DNA from: Manihot esculenta
Lineage: Eukaryota > Streptophyta > Magnoliopsida > Malpighiales > Euphorbiaceae
NCBI RefSeq assembly: GCF_001659605.2
Contig: NC_035163.2
Location: 32,514,158-32,578,157, forward strand
DNA length: 64,000 bases
Reading direction: 5' to 3'
The position numbers were made by a program, and so were the translations under genes. The notes beneath the pieces were generated by a model, which was not told the origin of the DNA, ran no database searches, and worked only from the letters and a program-made list of their open reading frames with translations. Shown here in pieces: positions 23,465 to 33,989 of this stretch (position 1 is the stretch's first letter; every line of letters begins with the position of its first letter).

Positions 23465-25733
23465 TGTAATACCCGGCTAGACTCCGGTATCGGAATTCCA
23501 ACCGTCCGGTGGAATCTCGGATGTCGGAAACCTCTAGAAGGGAAAAACCAGGTTTTTATAAAATGTTTTCATGTTTTTAATGGTTTTAAGTATGAAATTA
23601 AATGAGTTTTTGCATGAAAAGTCATAGGAGGAAAACCCAGGTTCGGCCGCCGAAAGTCAAGTTCGGCCGCCGAACATGCATGCGTTTTGGAGGCACGTTA
23701 GGCCCCCGAAAGCATGAGTTAGGGAAGTCCAGGTTCGGCCGCCGAAGGTCAAGTTCGGCCGCCGAACATTTGCATGGATGCGGAGGCACATTCGGCCCCC
23801 GAACGTGGCCTGGCCAGCCACCTATAAAAGGGGCACTTAGCCGAAATGGGCGAGCTTTCTCCCATTTTCGGCCACAGTGAGCTTCCGACCTTCCCTTTGC
23901 AAATCTTGTGTTCTTCCTCCAAATCTCTTCCATTTTTCTTGAGTTTTAAACTCACATTGCAAATTTTGAGCATTTAAACCCAAGTTTTGGAGCTTTGGGA
24001 ACTCAGGAGCTCATTTTCTTGGATCTCCGAGTTTAGGTCGTCTCTCTCTCGATCTTCAAGAGGTAAGAGCCGATCTTGAGCTCAATGTATGTTTTTAACA
24101 AGTTTTAAGTAGATTTATGGGGTAGAAATGCATGTTAGGGTTATTTGAATATTTGGGTTTATGTTATGATTTTGAACAATGTAGCTTGTTTATGTGTTGT
24201 TGGAAGTGTTGTAGTTGGGGTATATGCTAGTTTGAGACCCCTAGGTGTGATGTATGTGAAGTATGCATGTTGTAGAGCAAGTTTTTGCATGATTTGAGCT
24301 TGGGAGGCGAAATGGGCATAGAAGAGCTGAGTTTCTGCCCTTCGGGAGAAGCTCAGGTTCGGCCGCCGAAGTGACTTTCGGCCGCCGAACCCCCTTTGTG
24401 GAGGCAGCATTCGGCTGCCGAAGTTGCCCCCGAAAAGAGACTTTCGTCTCTGTCTGGGACTTTCGGCCGCCGAAGGTGCCGCCGAAAGTGCCTGACTTTC
24501 GGATCTGTCCAGGACTTTCGGCCGCCGAAGGTGCCGCCGAAAGTGCCCTGTTCAGCCATTTCATGCATATTTCTATGTGATGTTTTCCTGATGTTTTAGG
24601 GGTTCTTTTGGGGAGTTTATTAGAGTTATGTTTATGTGTGATTGGTCCATCATTGGAGTCCACCTGTGTAGGTTCGGACCCGAGGAACCGAGGACCTCAG
24701 CAGTGAGATAGCTGCTTCAGAGTCTGTAGAGCTTCAGTCAGAGGTGAGTGGAATAACCCTTATGCTTTTAAATAAATAAATCAGTTTTAGCATGATTCAC
24801 GCATCATGAATGCCATGAGATATAATAGGGTGTTTGCATTAGACTCACGAATATGTTGCATTGCATAATATGATGTGGATGCGGATTGGTTATTGGATGA
24901 TCCTCTAGTCCTCCTATGGTATGATATTATGATGATACGGTATGGATCGCCAGTGAGGCCCATTCTACGCCCCTGGACTATGTTAAGAGAAAGACCAGTG
25001 AGGCCCATTCTACGCCCCTGGCATATTGGAATGTTATGTTATGTTATGTATGCAAGAGAAAGACCAGTGAGGCCCATTCTACGCCCCTGGCACGATTGGA
25101 CTATGTTGAGGACTATAGGTGACAATACCATCCTTATGTGATATGTTTGTGATGTGTTGCATTTCATGAAAGCATGAATTATTTAATATATGTTTTCTCT
25201 ATTCTGCTCACTGGGCTTTATAGCTCACCCCTCTCCCCTAACCCCAGATGTGCAGGTGCAGGGTAGATCAGGAGGTTAGCCAGAGTATGGAAGATATGTT
25301 TATGTAATAGTTAGATTGTGGACATGACAATTGTACTATGATGTAATGTAAAAGTGTTTTAAGTTATGTTATGTAATTTGAATATTGAGGATAGAGTTGT
25401 GCTTGATCAATGCAGATTGTTAATCCCACTTGTATGTACATGGTCTTTATGATATGAGATATGAGGTTATGTTTCAGCCAAGCTTATGTATGATGAGATA
25501 CCCCATTGGAGCATTTTGATGAGGGCTCCAGTGGAGGTTTATGTTATGTTTATGTTTATGTTCAGGTTGAGCTTGGTTGTTATATGAGAATGTTTACAGG
25601 TTTATGAGTATTGTTGATCATGTATGGGATTAAACAGGATTACAGGTTATGTCAGGCTTGCTACGGTTCCCGGCGGCCTTATGCCGATCTGGATCCTAGC
25701 GCCGGTAGCGGTCCGGATTTCCGGGCTGTTACA
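23465..25733 (+). repeat. 5' LTR of element A
   Basis: 2269 bp from TGTAATACCC to GGCTGTTACA, with the primer binding site four bases downstream. It contains eight perfect TTCGGCCGCCGAA motifs in two clusters, a TATAAAAG box at 23,823-23,830, three 27-bp GC-rich direct repeats and several splice-like signals. Confidence 0.93.
24950..25090 (+). repeat. Three copies of a 27-bp GC-rich repeat in the LTR of element A
   Basis: Three copies of a 27-bp unit containing CCCATTCTACGCCCC, at 24,950-24,976, 24,995-25,021 and 25,064-25,090. They are separated by ATG/TTATG-rich spacers. The 3' LTR carries the same three copies. Confidence 0.9.
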
Positions 25734-25736
25734 GAG

Positions 25737-25748
25737 TGGTATCAGAGC
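25737..25748 (+). other. Primer binding site (initiator tRNA-Met type)
   Basis: TGGTATCAGAGC begins three bases after the LTR end. It matches the usual plant iMet primer binding site used for minus-strand priming. Confidence 0.92.
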
Positions 25749-25997
25749 CCTAGGTTCATATGGTCGGACCTAGAGTGTCGGGCTCATAGAGGTTGTAGAA
25801 GGTCAAGCACAATAGGAAAAGTCATGTCCACTAGGATAGGATATGGAGTCCTGTCCTGTATGATGATGTGATATGCCATGGTTATATGCATGTGCATAAA
25901 TGATATGTTATGTATGCTATGTATGTGATGAGGGTTCATGTGTGCCCACGTGAACCATATGATGCTGATGTTCTATGTGCTGTTTTCAGAAAACAGG

Positions 25998-28900
25998 ATG
26001 AGAGGAACTCGTCGATCTGCACGATTGACTGGAATGCCACCTGAGGATGAGGGTATGAGCGCCCGTCCTCCAGCATTGCCTAGGGCAATGTCTAGTAGGT
26101 CTAATCGAGAAAGAGTAGCAAGAGACCCTAGAAGGTCTTTGGACCTGGGTAGAAGCAGATCAGTACGAGGAACAGTTCAAGGTGGTATGTCAGAAGATGT
26201 GGGAGATGACATGGATGTGGACCAGAGGAGGGATGGCAGTTTGGGGATGAGTATGTCAGAGGAAGGTATGGGAGAGTCCCAAGGAGGCACTCAGGCCTCG
26301 GGTTTTGTTCAGCCACCTCATTACCCACCTTTCTCACAGAATCCCGGGTATTCGATGGGAGGTACATCGGATTACCCTAGTTTTAGCCCTTACCCCACAC
26401 AGATGCCATACCCACCATATTACCCACCATACCCACAGTACCCTATGTATCCACCGCCACCCTATCACCCAAATCCAGCAAACCCTATTTCAGGGGATGC
26501 TGCACCTCCTCCACCACCAGCAGCACCTACTGTCCCAGAAGCCCAAATACCTCAACCTAGCTCATCTGGAGGGAGCAAGGTCAGAATGACTGATTATATG
26601 AAGTTGGGTGCTCCCCAGTTTGAAATCGGTGATGACCCGTTTGTGTACCTTGAGAGGGTCAAGGCGATAACAGATGAGATAGGGGCGGATGACAGTAGAG
26701 CCATTCAGATGGCTGGGTTCACACTAAAATGCAAGAAGGCCCGTGAGTGGTTCAAGAGCTATGTGAAACCGAGGGTGGATAGTCTATCATGGGAGGAGTT
26801 TGCTAATGAATTTGCAGGGTGGGCTTTCCCTGATAGTTCAAGGGAATTGAAGATGATAGAATTCGAGCAGTTGAGGCAAACTGATGACATGAGTGTAGAC
26901 GAATATACTGACAGGTTTATGGAGTTGCTGCCATTTGCTGGGCAGGACCTTAATACAGACCAGAAGAAGTCAAGGAGGTATATCATGAAGCTCCATTCCA
27001 GGTATTCCTCCTTGATACAGTCAGCAGATAGAGAGAGTTTTCACGCCATAGTAGACATGGCTAGGAGGATGGAGGCTAGTGCTATCATCGAGGGAAAAGT
27101 CAAACAGTCAGCAGCACAGCCTTCTGGTTCCAGAACCCCAGGAAAGGGAAAAGTGGATCCTTCTTCCTTAAGCTCAGGTAGCAAGAGGTGGGGCAGTACC
27201 ACCAAGAAGTTTAAGAAGAACAAGTTCTGGAACAAGATCAAGTCAGGTCTGGGATTAGGAAGTGGCTCGAGCTCAGGTGCAGATAATGCAGTATGTAAGA
27301 AATGTGGGAGACCGCACAGAGGAGTATGTCTGGTTGGGACGTCAGCCTGCTTCAGATGTGGGCAGGAGGGACACATGGCACGAGAGTGTCCTAGAGCAGC
27401 TTTTGTGACACAGTCTCAGCAGACAGCTTCTGGTAGTGTGGCTCAGCCAGTAGCTCCAGCCATGACACAGGCCAGTGGCAGAGGCAGAGGGAGAGGGTCA
27501 GCCTCTTCTTCACCAGGGTTCAGAGGTGAGGGTCTGTCAGCTCCAGCAAGGATCTTCACCATGACACAGCAGGAGGCAGATGCATCTAACACCGTGGTGG
27601 CAGGTAATTTAGTCATTGGGTGTTCTGATGTGTATGCATTAATGGACCCTGGTGCATCTCATTCTTTTATTGCTCCGAGGGCCGTAGAGAGGTTGGGATT
27701 AATGGTCTCTGGGTTAGAGTGTCCTCTCTGGGTCAGTGGACCCAAGTGTGATCCATCAGTGGCAGAGTCAGTCTGTCAGTGTAGTCCAGTTTTTGTTGAG
27801 GGGAGATCCATGTCCGCCGACCTTGTGGTTCTAGAGTTGACTGATTTTGACGTCATTCTAGGGATGGACTGGTTATCTACCCATGGCGCTACCTTGGACT
27901 GCAGGGACAAGGTAGTCAGGTTCAGAGGTCAGGATGGATCAGAGGTTGTCTTCAGAGGAGACAGGAGGGGTACACCTAGAGGTTTGATCTCATCTCTTCA
28001 GGCTCGTTGGTTGCTTAGGAGGGGATGTCAGGGGTATTTGGCTCATGTAAGAGAGCTAGACAGTCAGATTAGAGAGCCCGCCTCGGTGCCAGTGGTTAGA
28101 GAGTTCTTAGATGTGTTCCCAGACGAGCTGCCAAGTTTACCACCTGTTAGGGAGATAGAGTTCGAGATAGAACTAATGCCTGGAACCCGACCGATCTCTA
28201 TCCCTCCCTACAGGATGGCGCCAGCAGAATTGAAAGAGTTGAAGGAGCAGTTACAGGAGTTGGTAGACAAGGGCTTCATCCGACCGAGTACCTCACCCTG
28301 GGGTGCTCCAGTGTTGTTTGTGAGAAAGAAGGATGGATCCCTTAGACTTTGTATCGACTACAGGCAGTTGAACAAAGTCACTACCAAGAACAAGTACTCA
28401 TTGCCAAGGATCGATGATCTATTCGACCAGCTAGCAGGAGCGGGTTGTTTCTCCAAAATAGATCTGCGATCTGGGTATCATCAGCTGAGGATCAGAGAAG
28501 AGGATGTGCCAAAGACAGCTTTCAGGACCAGATATGGGCATTTTGAGTTCCTTGTGATGCCGTTCGGGCTGACCAACGCCCCTGCAGCATTCATGGACCT
28601 CATGAACAGAGTGTTTAGACAGTACCTGGACCACTTTGTTATTGTCTTCATAGATGATATCTTAGTGTATTCCAGGAATGCAGAGGAGCATGCCCATCAT
28701 CTGAGGATAGTTCTGCAGACCTTGAGGGAACATGGCTTGTATGCCAAGTTCTCCAAGTGTGAGTTCTGGTTGAGGAGCATCTCGTTCTTGGGGCATGTAG
28801 TGTCAGAGAACGAAATTGAAGTAGACCCCAAGAAGACAGAGACTGTGGCTAACTGGCCTAGACCCACTTCAGTGACAGAGATTAGAAGTTTCTTGGGTTT

Positions 28901-30989
28901 GGTAGGTTACTACAGGAGGTTTGTTCAGGATTTTTCGAAAATAGCAGCTCCTCTAACCAGACTAACCAGGAAGAATCAGAAGTTTCTGTGGACCGACCAG
29001 TGCGAGGAGAGTTTTGAAGAGCTCAAGAAGAGGTTGACTTCAGCACCCGTTTTAGCTCTGCCATCTAGTGGAGAGGACTTTACAGTCTTTTTTGATGCGT
29101 CCCGTGTGGGACTGGGTTGTGTGCTTATGCAGAATGAGAGGGTGATTGCTTATGCTTCTAGGCAACTAAAGAAGCATGAGTTGAATTACCCCACACATGA
29201 CCTTGAGATGGCAGCAGTAATCTTTGCACTCAAGATGTGGAGGCATTACCTCTATGGGGTAAAATGTGAGATCTTCACAGATCATAAGAGCCTGCAGCAC
29301 ATCTTGAGTCAGAGAGATTTGAACTTGAGGCAGAGGAGATGGGTAGAGCTGCTGAGTGACTATGATTGCAAGATCCAGTATCATCCGGGTAAGGCGAATG
29401 TCGTGGCAGACGCCCTAAGCCGGAAGTCACTAGGCAGTCTATCCCACATCACGGCAGAGAGGAGACCAGTGGTGAAGGAGTTTTACAAGCTCATGAATGA
29501 AGGTCTACAGTTAGAGTTGTCTGGTACAGGTGCTTTGATTGCACAGATGAGAGTGACACCCGTGTTTCTGGAGCAGGTGGCTCAGAAACAGCATGAGGAC
29601 CCAGAGTTAGTGAAGATTGCCAGGACTGTTCAGTCAGGCAAGAATGAAGAGTTCAGGTTTGATGATAAGGGGATCCTCCGCTATGGGAGTCGATTGTGTG
29701 TACCAGATGACATAGGGCTAAAAGGAGACATTATGAGAGAAGCTCATAATGCAAGGTACAGTGTTCACCCTGGAGCCACCAAAATGTATCAGGATCTGAA
29801 AAGAGTATATTGGTGGCCAGCTATGAAGAGGGAAGTGGCACAGTTTGTGTCAGCCTGCGAGGTATGTCAGAGGGTGAAGCTGGAACATCAGAAGCCGGCT
29901 GGAATGCTTAACCCGCTACCTATTCCAGAATGGAAATGGGAAAATATAGCTATGGATTTCGTAGTGGGGCTACCAGCGGCGTCCAACAGATTAGACTCCA
30001 TATGGGTGATTGTGGACAGACTTACTAAATCTGCTCACTTCATTCCAGTTAGGAGCAACTACTCTGTGGATAAGTTAGCGCAGGTGTATGTTGATGAGAT
30101 TGTCAGACTGCATGGGGTCCCGGTATCTATAGTGTCAGATAGAGGGCCCCAGTTCACCTCCAGGTTTTGGCGGAGTCTGCAGAGTGCTATGGGTACCAGG
30201 TTGGATTTCAGTACTGCCTTCCATCCCCAGACCGATGGACAGTCAGAGAGGACCATCCAGACTATAGAAGATATGCTCAGAATGTGTGTGCTAGATTTTG
30301 GCGGTTCTTGGAGGCAGCATTTACCCTTGGTGGAGTTTGCCTACAATAACAGTCATCATGCTAGCATAGGGATGGCTCCATATGAAGCTTTGTATGGGAG
30401 GAAGTGCAGATCACCCGTCTGTTGGGAGGAAGTAGGAGAAAAGGCCTTGGCAGGGCCTGAGTTAGTAGAGATCACCAGTAGGGTGGTACCCATCATCAGA
30501 GAAAGAATCAAGACTGCTGCAAGCAGACAGAAGAGTTATGCAGACATCCGCAGAAGACTAGTAGAGTTCCAGGAGGGGGATCTAGTATTGCTCAAGGTGT
30601 CTCCAATGAAAGGGGTGGTTCGGTTTTGTAAAAAGGGTAAGCTAGCTCCACGGTACATCGGACCCTTTGAAGTCTTGCAAAAGATTGGGAGTGTATCGCA
30701 CAAGCTGGACTTGCCTGCATCTATGGAAAGAATCCATCCGGTTTTCCATGTTTCCATGTTAAGAAAGTACGTGTCAGATCCGAGCAAGGTTCTTAGTGAG
30801 CCTGATGTAGAGATCCAAGAGGATCTCACCTATGTTGAACAGCCAGTACGGATCATAGACACCCAGATCAGGAAGTTAAGAAACAAGGAAATCCCGATGG
30901 TGAAAATCCTGTGGAACCACCACAATTTGGAGGAATGTACCTGGGAGACACGGGAGTCCATGCTCCAGCAATATCCCCACCTCTTTTAA
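25998..30989 (+). CDS. Gag-pol polyprotein of element A (uninterrupted)
   Basis: A single frame of 1663 residues from the ATG at 25,998, chosen because elements B and C share the [11 protein letters not shown] start; the frame is also open upstream to 25,938. Domains in order: proline-rich N-terminus, gag (about 200-330), CCHC zinc knuckle CFRCGQEGH (about 451-464), protease DPGASHS (D550), reverse transcriptase with FIDD (884-887), RNase H (DASRVGLG), integrase zinc finger (H1250, Cys near 1291-1294) and catalytic triad D1320/D1381/E1417 with DD35E spacing. After the GPF module comes a C-terminal chromodomain-like tail (about 1610-1663; [13 protein letters not shown]). All key residues are present. 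Compared with B and C, local changes include P to S in [10 protein letters not shown] to C in VVRFCKKG and Y to H in SVSHKLDLP, so full activity is not assured. Confidence 0.93.
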   Translation: MRGTRRSARLTGMPPEDEGMSARPPALPRAMSSRSNRERVARDPRRSLDLGRSRSVRGTVQGGMSEDVGDDMDVDQRRDGSLGMSMSEEGMGESQGGTQASGFVQPPHYPPFSQNPGYSMGGTSDYPSFSPYPTQMPYPPYYPPYPQYPMYPPPPYHPNPANPISGDAAPPPPPAAPTVPEAQIPQPSSSGGSKVRMTDYMKLGAPQFEIGDDPFVYLERVKAITDEIGADDSRAIQMAGFTLKCKKAREWFKSYVKPRVDSLSWEEFANEFAGWAFPDSSRELKMIEFEQLRQTDDMSVDEYTDRFMELLPFAGQDLNTDQKKSRRYIMKLHSRYSSLIQSADRESFHAIVDMARRMEASAIIEGKVKQSAAQPSGSRTPGKGKVDPSSLSSGSKRWGSTTKKFKKNKFWNKIKSGLGLGSGSSSGADNAVCKKCGRPHRGVCLVGTSACFRCGQEGHMARECPRAAFVTQSQQTASGSVAQPVAPAMTQASGRGRGRGSASSSPGFRGEGLSAPARIFTMTQQEADASNTVVAGNLVIGCSDVYALMDPGASHSFIAPRAVERLGLMVSGLECPLWVSGPKCDPSVAESVCQCSPVFVEGRSMSADLVVLELTDFDVILGMDWLSTHGATLDCRDKVVRFRGQDGSEVVFRGDRRGTPRGLISSLQARWLLRRGCQGYLAHVRELDSQIREPASVPVVREFLDVFPDELPSLPPVREIEFEIELMPGTRPISIPPYRMAPAELKELKEQLQELVDKGFIRPSTSPWGAPVLFVRKKDGSLRLCIDYRQLNKVTTKNKYSLPRIDDLFDQLAGAGCFSKIDLRSGYHQLRIREEDVPKTAFRTRYGHFEFLVMPFGLTNAPAAFMDLMNRVFRQYLDHFVIVFIDDILVYSRNAEEHAHHLRIVLQTLREHGLYAKFSKCEFWLRSISFLGHVVSENEIEVDPKKTETVANWPRPTSVTEIRSFLGLVGYYRRFVQDFSKIAAPLTRLTRKNQKFLWTDQCEESFEELKKRLTSAPVLALPSSGEDFTVFFDASRVGLGCVLMQNERVIAYASRQLKKHELNYPTHDLEMAAVIFALKMWRHYLYGVKCEIFTDHKSLQHILSQRDLNLRQRRWVELLSDYDCKIQYHPGKANVVADALSRKSLGSLSHITAERRPVVKEFYKLMNEGLQLELSGTGALIAQMRVTPVFLEQVAQKQHEDPELVKIARTVQSGKNEEFRFDDKGILRYGSRLCVPDDIGLKGDIMREAHNARYSVHPGATKMYQDLKRVYWWPAMKREVAQFVSACEVCQRVKLEHQKPAGMLNPLPIPEWKWENIAMDFVVGLPAASNRLDSIWVIVDRLTKSAHFIPVRSNYSVDKLAQVYVDEIVRLHGVPVSIVSDRGPQFTSRFWRSLQSAMGTRLDFSTAFHPQTDGQSERTIQTIEDMLRMCVLDFGGSWRQHLPLVEFAYNNSHHASIGMAPYEALYGRKCRSPVCWEEVGEKALAGPELVEITSRVVPIIRERIKTAASRQKSYADIRRRLVEFQEGDLVLLKVSPMKGVVRFCKKGKLAPRYIGPFEVLQKIGSVSHKLDLPASMERIHPVFHVSMLRKYVSDPSKVLSEPDVEIQEDLTYVEQPVRIIDTQIRKLRNKEIPMVKILWNHHNLEECTWETRESMLQQYPHLF

Positions 30990-31051
30990 GGTTTGTCCCT
31001 ATGTGTTTTGTATGTGTGTTATGTTATTTTACTATGCATGTACTAGTTGAG

Positions 31052-31088
31052 GAACATTCGGGGACGAATGTTCTTAAGGGGGGGAGAA
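31052..31088 (+). promoter_or_regulatory. Inverted repeat plus polypurine tract of element A
   Basis: GAACATTCG / GGGA / CGAATGTTC (31,052-31,073) is a perfect 9-bp inverted repeat with a 4-nt loop. Two bases later comes the polypurine tract AAGGGGGGGAGAA (31,076-31,088), directly abutting the 3' LTR. The tract primes plus-strand synthesis; the hairpin is not a named part of the family. Confidence 0.85.
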
Positions 31089-33058
31089 TGTAATACCCGG
31101 CTAGACTCCGGTATCGGAATTCCAACCGTCCGGTGGAATCTCGGATGTCGGAAACCTCTAGAAGGGAAAAACCAGGTTTTTATAAAATGTTTTCATGTTT
31201 TTAATGGTTTTAAGTATGAAATTAAATGAGTTTTTGCATGAAAAGTCATAGGAGGAAAACCCAGGTTCGGCCGCCGAAAGTCAAGTTCGGCCGCCGAACA
31301 TGCATGCGTTTTGGAGGCACGTTAGGCCCCCGAAAGCATGAGTTAGGGAAGTCCAGGTTCGGCCGCCGAAGGTCAAGTTCGGCCGCCGAACATTTGCATG
31401 GATGCGGAGGCACATTCGGCCCCCGAACGTGGCCTGGCCAGCCACCTATAAAAGGAGCACTTAGCCGAAATGGGCGAGCTTTCTCCCATTTTCGGCCACA
31501 GTGAGCTTCCGACCTTCCCTTTGCAAATCTTGTGTTCTTCCTCCAAATCTCTTCCATTTTTCTTGAGTTTTAAACTCACATTGCAAATTTTGAGCATTTA
31601 AACCTAAGTTTTGGAGCTTTGGGAACTCAGGAGCTCATTTTCTTGGATCTCCGAGTTTAGGTCGTCTCTCTCTCGATCTTCAAGAGGTAAGAGCCGATCT
31701 TGAGCTCAATGTATGTTTTTAACAAGTTTTAAGTAGATTTATGGGGTAGAAATGCATGTTAGGGTTATTTGAATATTTGGGTTTATGTTATGATTTTGAA
31801 CAATGTAGCTTGTTTATGTGTTGTTGGAAGTGTTGTAGTTGGGGTATATGCTAGTTTGAGACCCCTAGGTGTGATGTATGTGAAGTATGCATGTTGTAGA
31901 GCAAGTTTTTGCATGATTTGAGCTTGGGAGGCGAAATGGGCATAGAAGAGCTGAGTTTCTGCCCTTCGGGAGAAGCTCAGGTTCGGCCGCCGAAGTGACT
32001 TTCGGCCGCCGAACCCCCTTTGTGGAGGCAGCATTCGGCTGCCGAAGTTGCCCCCGAAAAGAGACTTTCGTCTCTGTCTGGGACTTTCGGCCGCCGAAGG
32101 TGCCGCCGAAAGTGCCTGACTTTCGGATCTGTCCAGGACTTTCGGCCGCCGAAGGTGCCGCCGAAAGTGCCCTGTTCAGCCATTTCATGCATATTTCTAT
32201 GTGATGTTTTCCTGATGTTTTAGGGGTTCTTTTGGGGAGTTTATTAGAGTTATGTTTATGTGTGATTGGTCCATCATTGGAGTCCACCTGTGTAGGTTCG
32301 GACCCGAGGAACCGAGGACCTCAGCAGTGAGATAGCTGCTTCAGAGTCTGTAGAGCTTCAGCCAGAGGTGAGTGGAATAACCCTTATGCTTTTAAATAAA
32401 TAAATCAGTTTTAGCATGATTCACGCATCATGAATGCCATGAGATATAATAGGGTGTTTGCATTAGACTCACGAATATGTTGCATTGCATAATATGATGT
32501 GGATGCGGATTGGTTATTGGATGATCCTCTAGTCCTCCTATGGTATGATATGATGATGATACGGTATGGATCGCCAGTGAGGCCCATTCTACGCCCCTGG
32601 ACTATGTTAAGAGAAAGACCAGTGAGGCCCATTCTACGCCCCTGGCATATTGGAATGTTATGTTATGTTATGTATGCAAGAGAAAGACCAGTGAGGCCCA
32701 TTCTACGCCCCTGGCACGATTGGACTATGTTGAGGACTATAGGTGACAATACCATCCTTATGTGATATGTTTGTGATGTGTTGTATTTCATGAAAGCATG
32801 AATTATTTAATATATGTTTTCTCTATTCTGCTCACTGGGCTTTATAGCTCACCCCTCTCCCCTAACCCCAGATGTGCAGGTGCAGGGTAGATCAGGAGGT
32901 TAACCAGAGTATGGAAGATATGTTTATGTAATAGTTAGATTGTGGACATGACAATTGTACTATGATGTAATGTAAAAGTGTTTTAAGTTATGTTATGTAA
33001 TTTGAATATTGAGGATAGAGTTGTGCTTGACCAATGCAGATTGTTAATCCCACTTGTA
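31089..33058 (+). repeat. 3' LTR of element A, truncated
   Basis: Matches the 5' LTR base for base at an offset of 7624 with about seven substitutions noticed, then departs after CCCACTTGTA at 33,058. The last 299 bp, including the terminal CA, are missing. Confidence 0.93.
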
Positions 33059-33225
33059 GTTTGTTATTCCTGTGTGATCCAAGCTCTTTTTGTGAGGTCA
33101 GAGCCAGATTTTTGTCTGTTTGTTGAGCTTTGTTCGTGCCGAGGTCTTTTCTTAGGTACATATTTTTCAGTTTTTCTTCCTTGGGCTTTGTTGATGTTAG
33201 GCCTTCATTATTAGCCTTTGCTCTC
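33059..33225. other. Unidentified sequence between truncated LTR and tandem array
   Basis: About 170 bp with no match to the LTR. One frame stays open through it (residues such as VRSEPDFCLFVELCSC) but I do not recognise it. It may belong to the older repeat DNA that element A landed in or was fused to. Confidence 0.3.
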
Positions 33226-33908
33226 CAGCCGATTTTATGGTGCCGGTCACCTACCGCATTGAGGTTTTCTTCTTCTCAATCGGTTTTGTAGTGTCGGCGG
33301 TCTTGTTTCGAGACTAGTCACCTACCTCATTGTAGGCTTCGTCTCCTCAGTCGATTTTATAGTGCCGGCGGTCATGTTCTGATACTGATCACCTACCTCA
33401 CTGGAGTCTTCTTCTCCTCAGTCGGTTTTGTGGTGCCGGCAGTTATATTCCGAGACTGGTCACCTCCTCACTGAGGGAGTCATCTCCCCAACCTATTTTG
33501 TGGTGACGGTTATGTTCCGAGACCAATCACCTATCTCACTGGGGTCTTTTCCTCCTCAGTCGGTTCTGTGGTGTCGCGGTTATATTTCAAGATCGGTCAC
33601 CTACATCACCGGGGTCTTTTTTTCCTCGGTCAGTTTTGCGATGCCGACGGTCATGCTCCGAGATAGGTCACTTGCCTCACTAAAGGTTTAATCTCTCCAG
33701 CCGATTTTATAGTACCGACAATCATGTTCTAAGACCGATCACTTACCTCACTGGGGCCTTCTTCTCCTCAGTCGGTTTTGTGGTGCCGACGGTCATATTA
33801 TGAGACCGGTCACCTAACTCACTGAGAGTTTCGTCTCCCTAGTCAGTTTTGTGGTGTCAGCGATCATGTTCCGAAATCGATCATCTACCTCATTGGGGTC
33901 TTTTGTAC
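33226..33908. repeat. Tandem array of about ten ~72-bp units
   Basis: Ten degenerate copies of a unit containing CGGTTTTGTGGTGCCG, GGTCATGTTCCGAGACCG, GTCACCTACCTCACTG and TCTTCTTCTCCTCAGT. Copies differ at many positions, so the array is old. It sits next to a decayed Tat-lineage element; Tat/Ogre-type elements are known to carry tandem repeats near their 3' ends, which suits the - orientation of that element. Confidence 0.85.
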
Positions 33909-33989
33909 CTGCTCAGAAATACTAATAAGAAGAGATCATGCTTCCAAACATTACATGCCTTTATGGAAAATACCTCTTCAGATGTTAGA

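Larger units (their letters stand above)
23823..25997 (+). promoter_or_regulatory. Element A promoter and putative spliced 5' leader
   Basis: TATAAAAG at 23,823-23,830. Downstream, splice-like signals occur in this order: donor AAGAG|GTAAGAG (GT at 24,063); acceptor CTGTGTAG (AG at 24,670-24,671); donor GAG|GTGAGTGG (GT at 24,744); acceptor after a pyrimidine tract, CCCCTAACCCCAG (AG at 25,246-25,247), followed by an 8-nt candidate exon; donor CAG|GTGCAG (GT at 25,256); and acceptor GCTGTTTTCAG (AG at 25,988-25,989), eight bases before the gag ATG. Elements B and C keep the same order. Splicing is inferred, not shown. Confidence 0.45.
23465..33058 (+). mobile_element. Element A: Ty3/gypsy chromovirus LTR retrotransposon (Tekay/Del type), 3' LTR truncated
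   Basis: Structure in order: 5' LTR (23,465-25,733, TG...CA), tRNA-iMet-type primer binding site, long leader, a single gag-pol frame, polypurine tract, and a 3' LTR that stops matching at 33,058. The domain order PR-RT-RNaseH-INT-chromodomain is Ty3/gypsy chromovirus. The element is close kin of B and C in this window. By eye the two LTRs differ at about seven positions over 1970 shared bp with no indel (constant offset 7624), six of them transitions, so it is a young insertion. The missing 299 bp of the 3' LTR means no target duplication can be checked. Confidence 0.93.

Noticed and set aside
24241..24663. Open frames in the LTRs encoding FGG/RRP/AAE-rich peptides (also at 31,865, 47,411 and 55,182)
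   Set aside because: They are translations of the repeated TTCGGCCGCCGAA motif on either strand, with no start context, domain or conserved frame; they are not genes.
24950..25090. CRISPR-like regularly spaced direct repeats
   Set aside because: Only three copies, within an LTR of a plant retrotransposon, with low-complexity spacers; it is a retroelement repeat, not a CRISPR array.
25737..25748. A tRNA-Met gene near the LTR
   Set aside because: Only the 12-bp primer binding complement is present, without a cloverleaf or A/B boxes.
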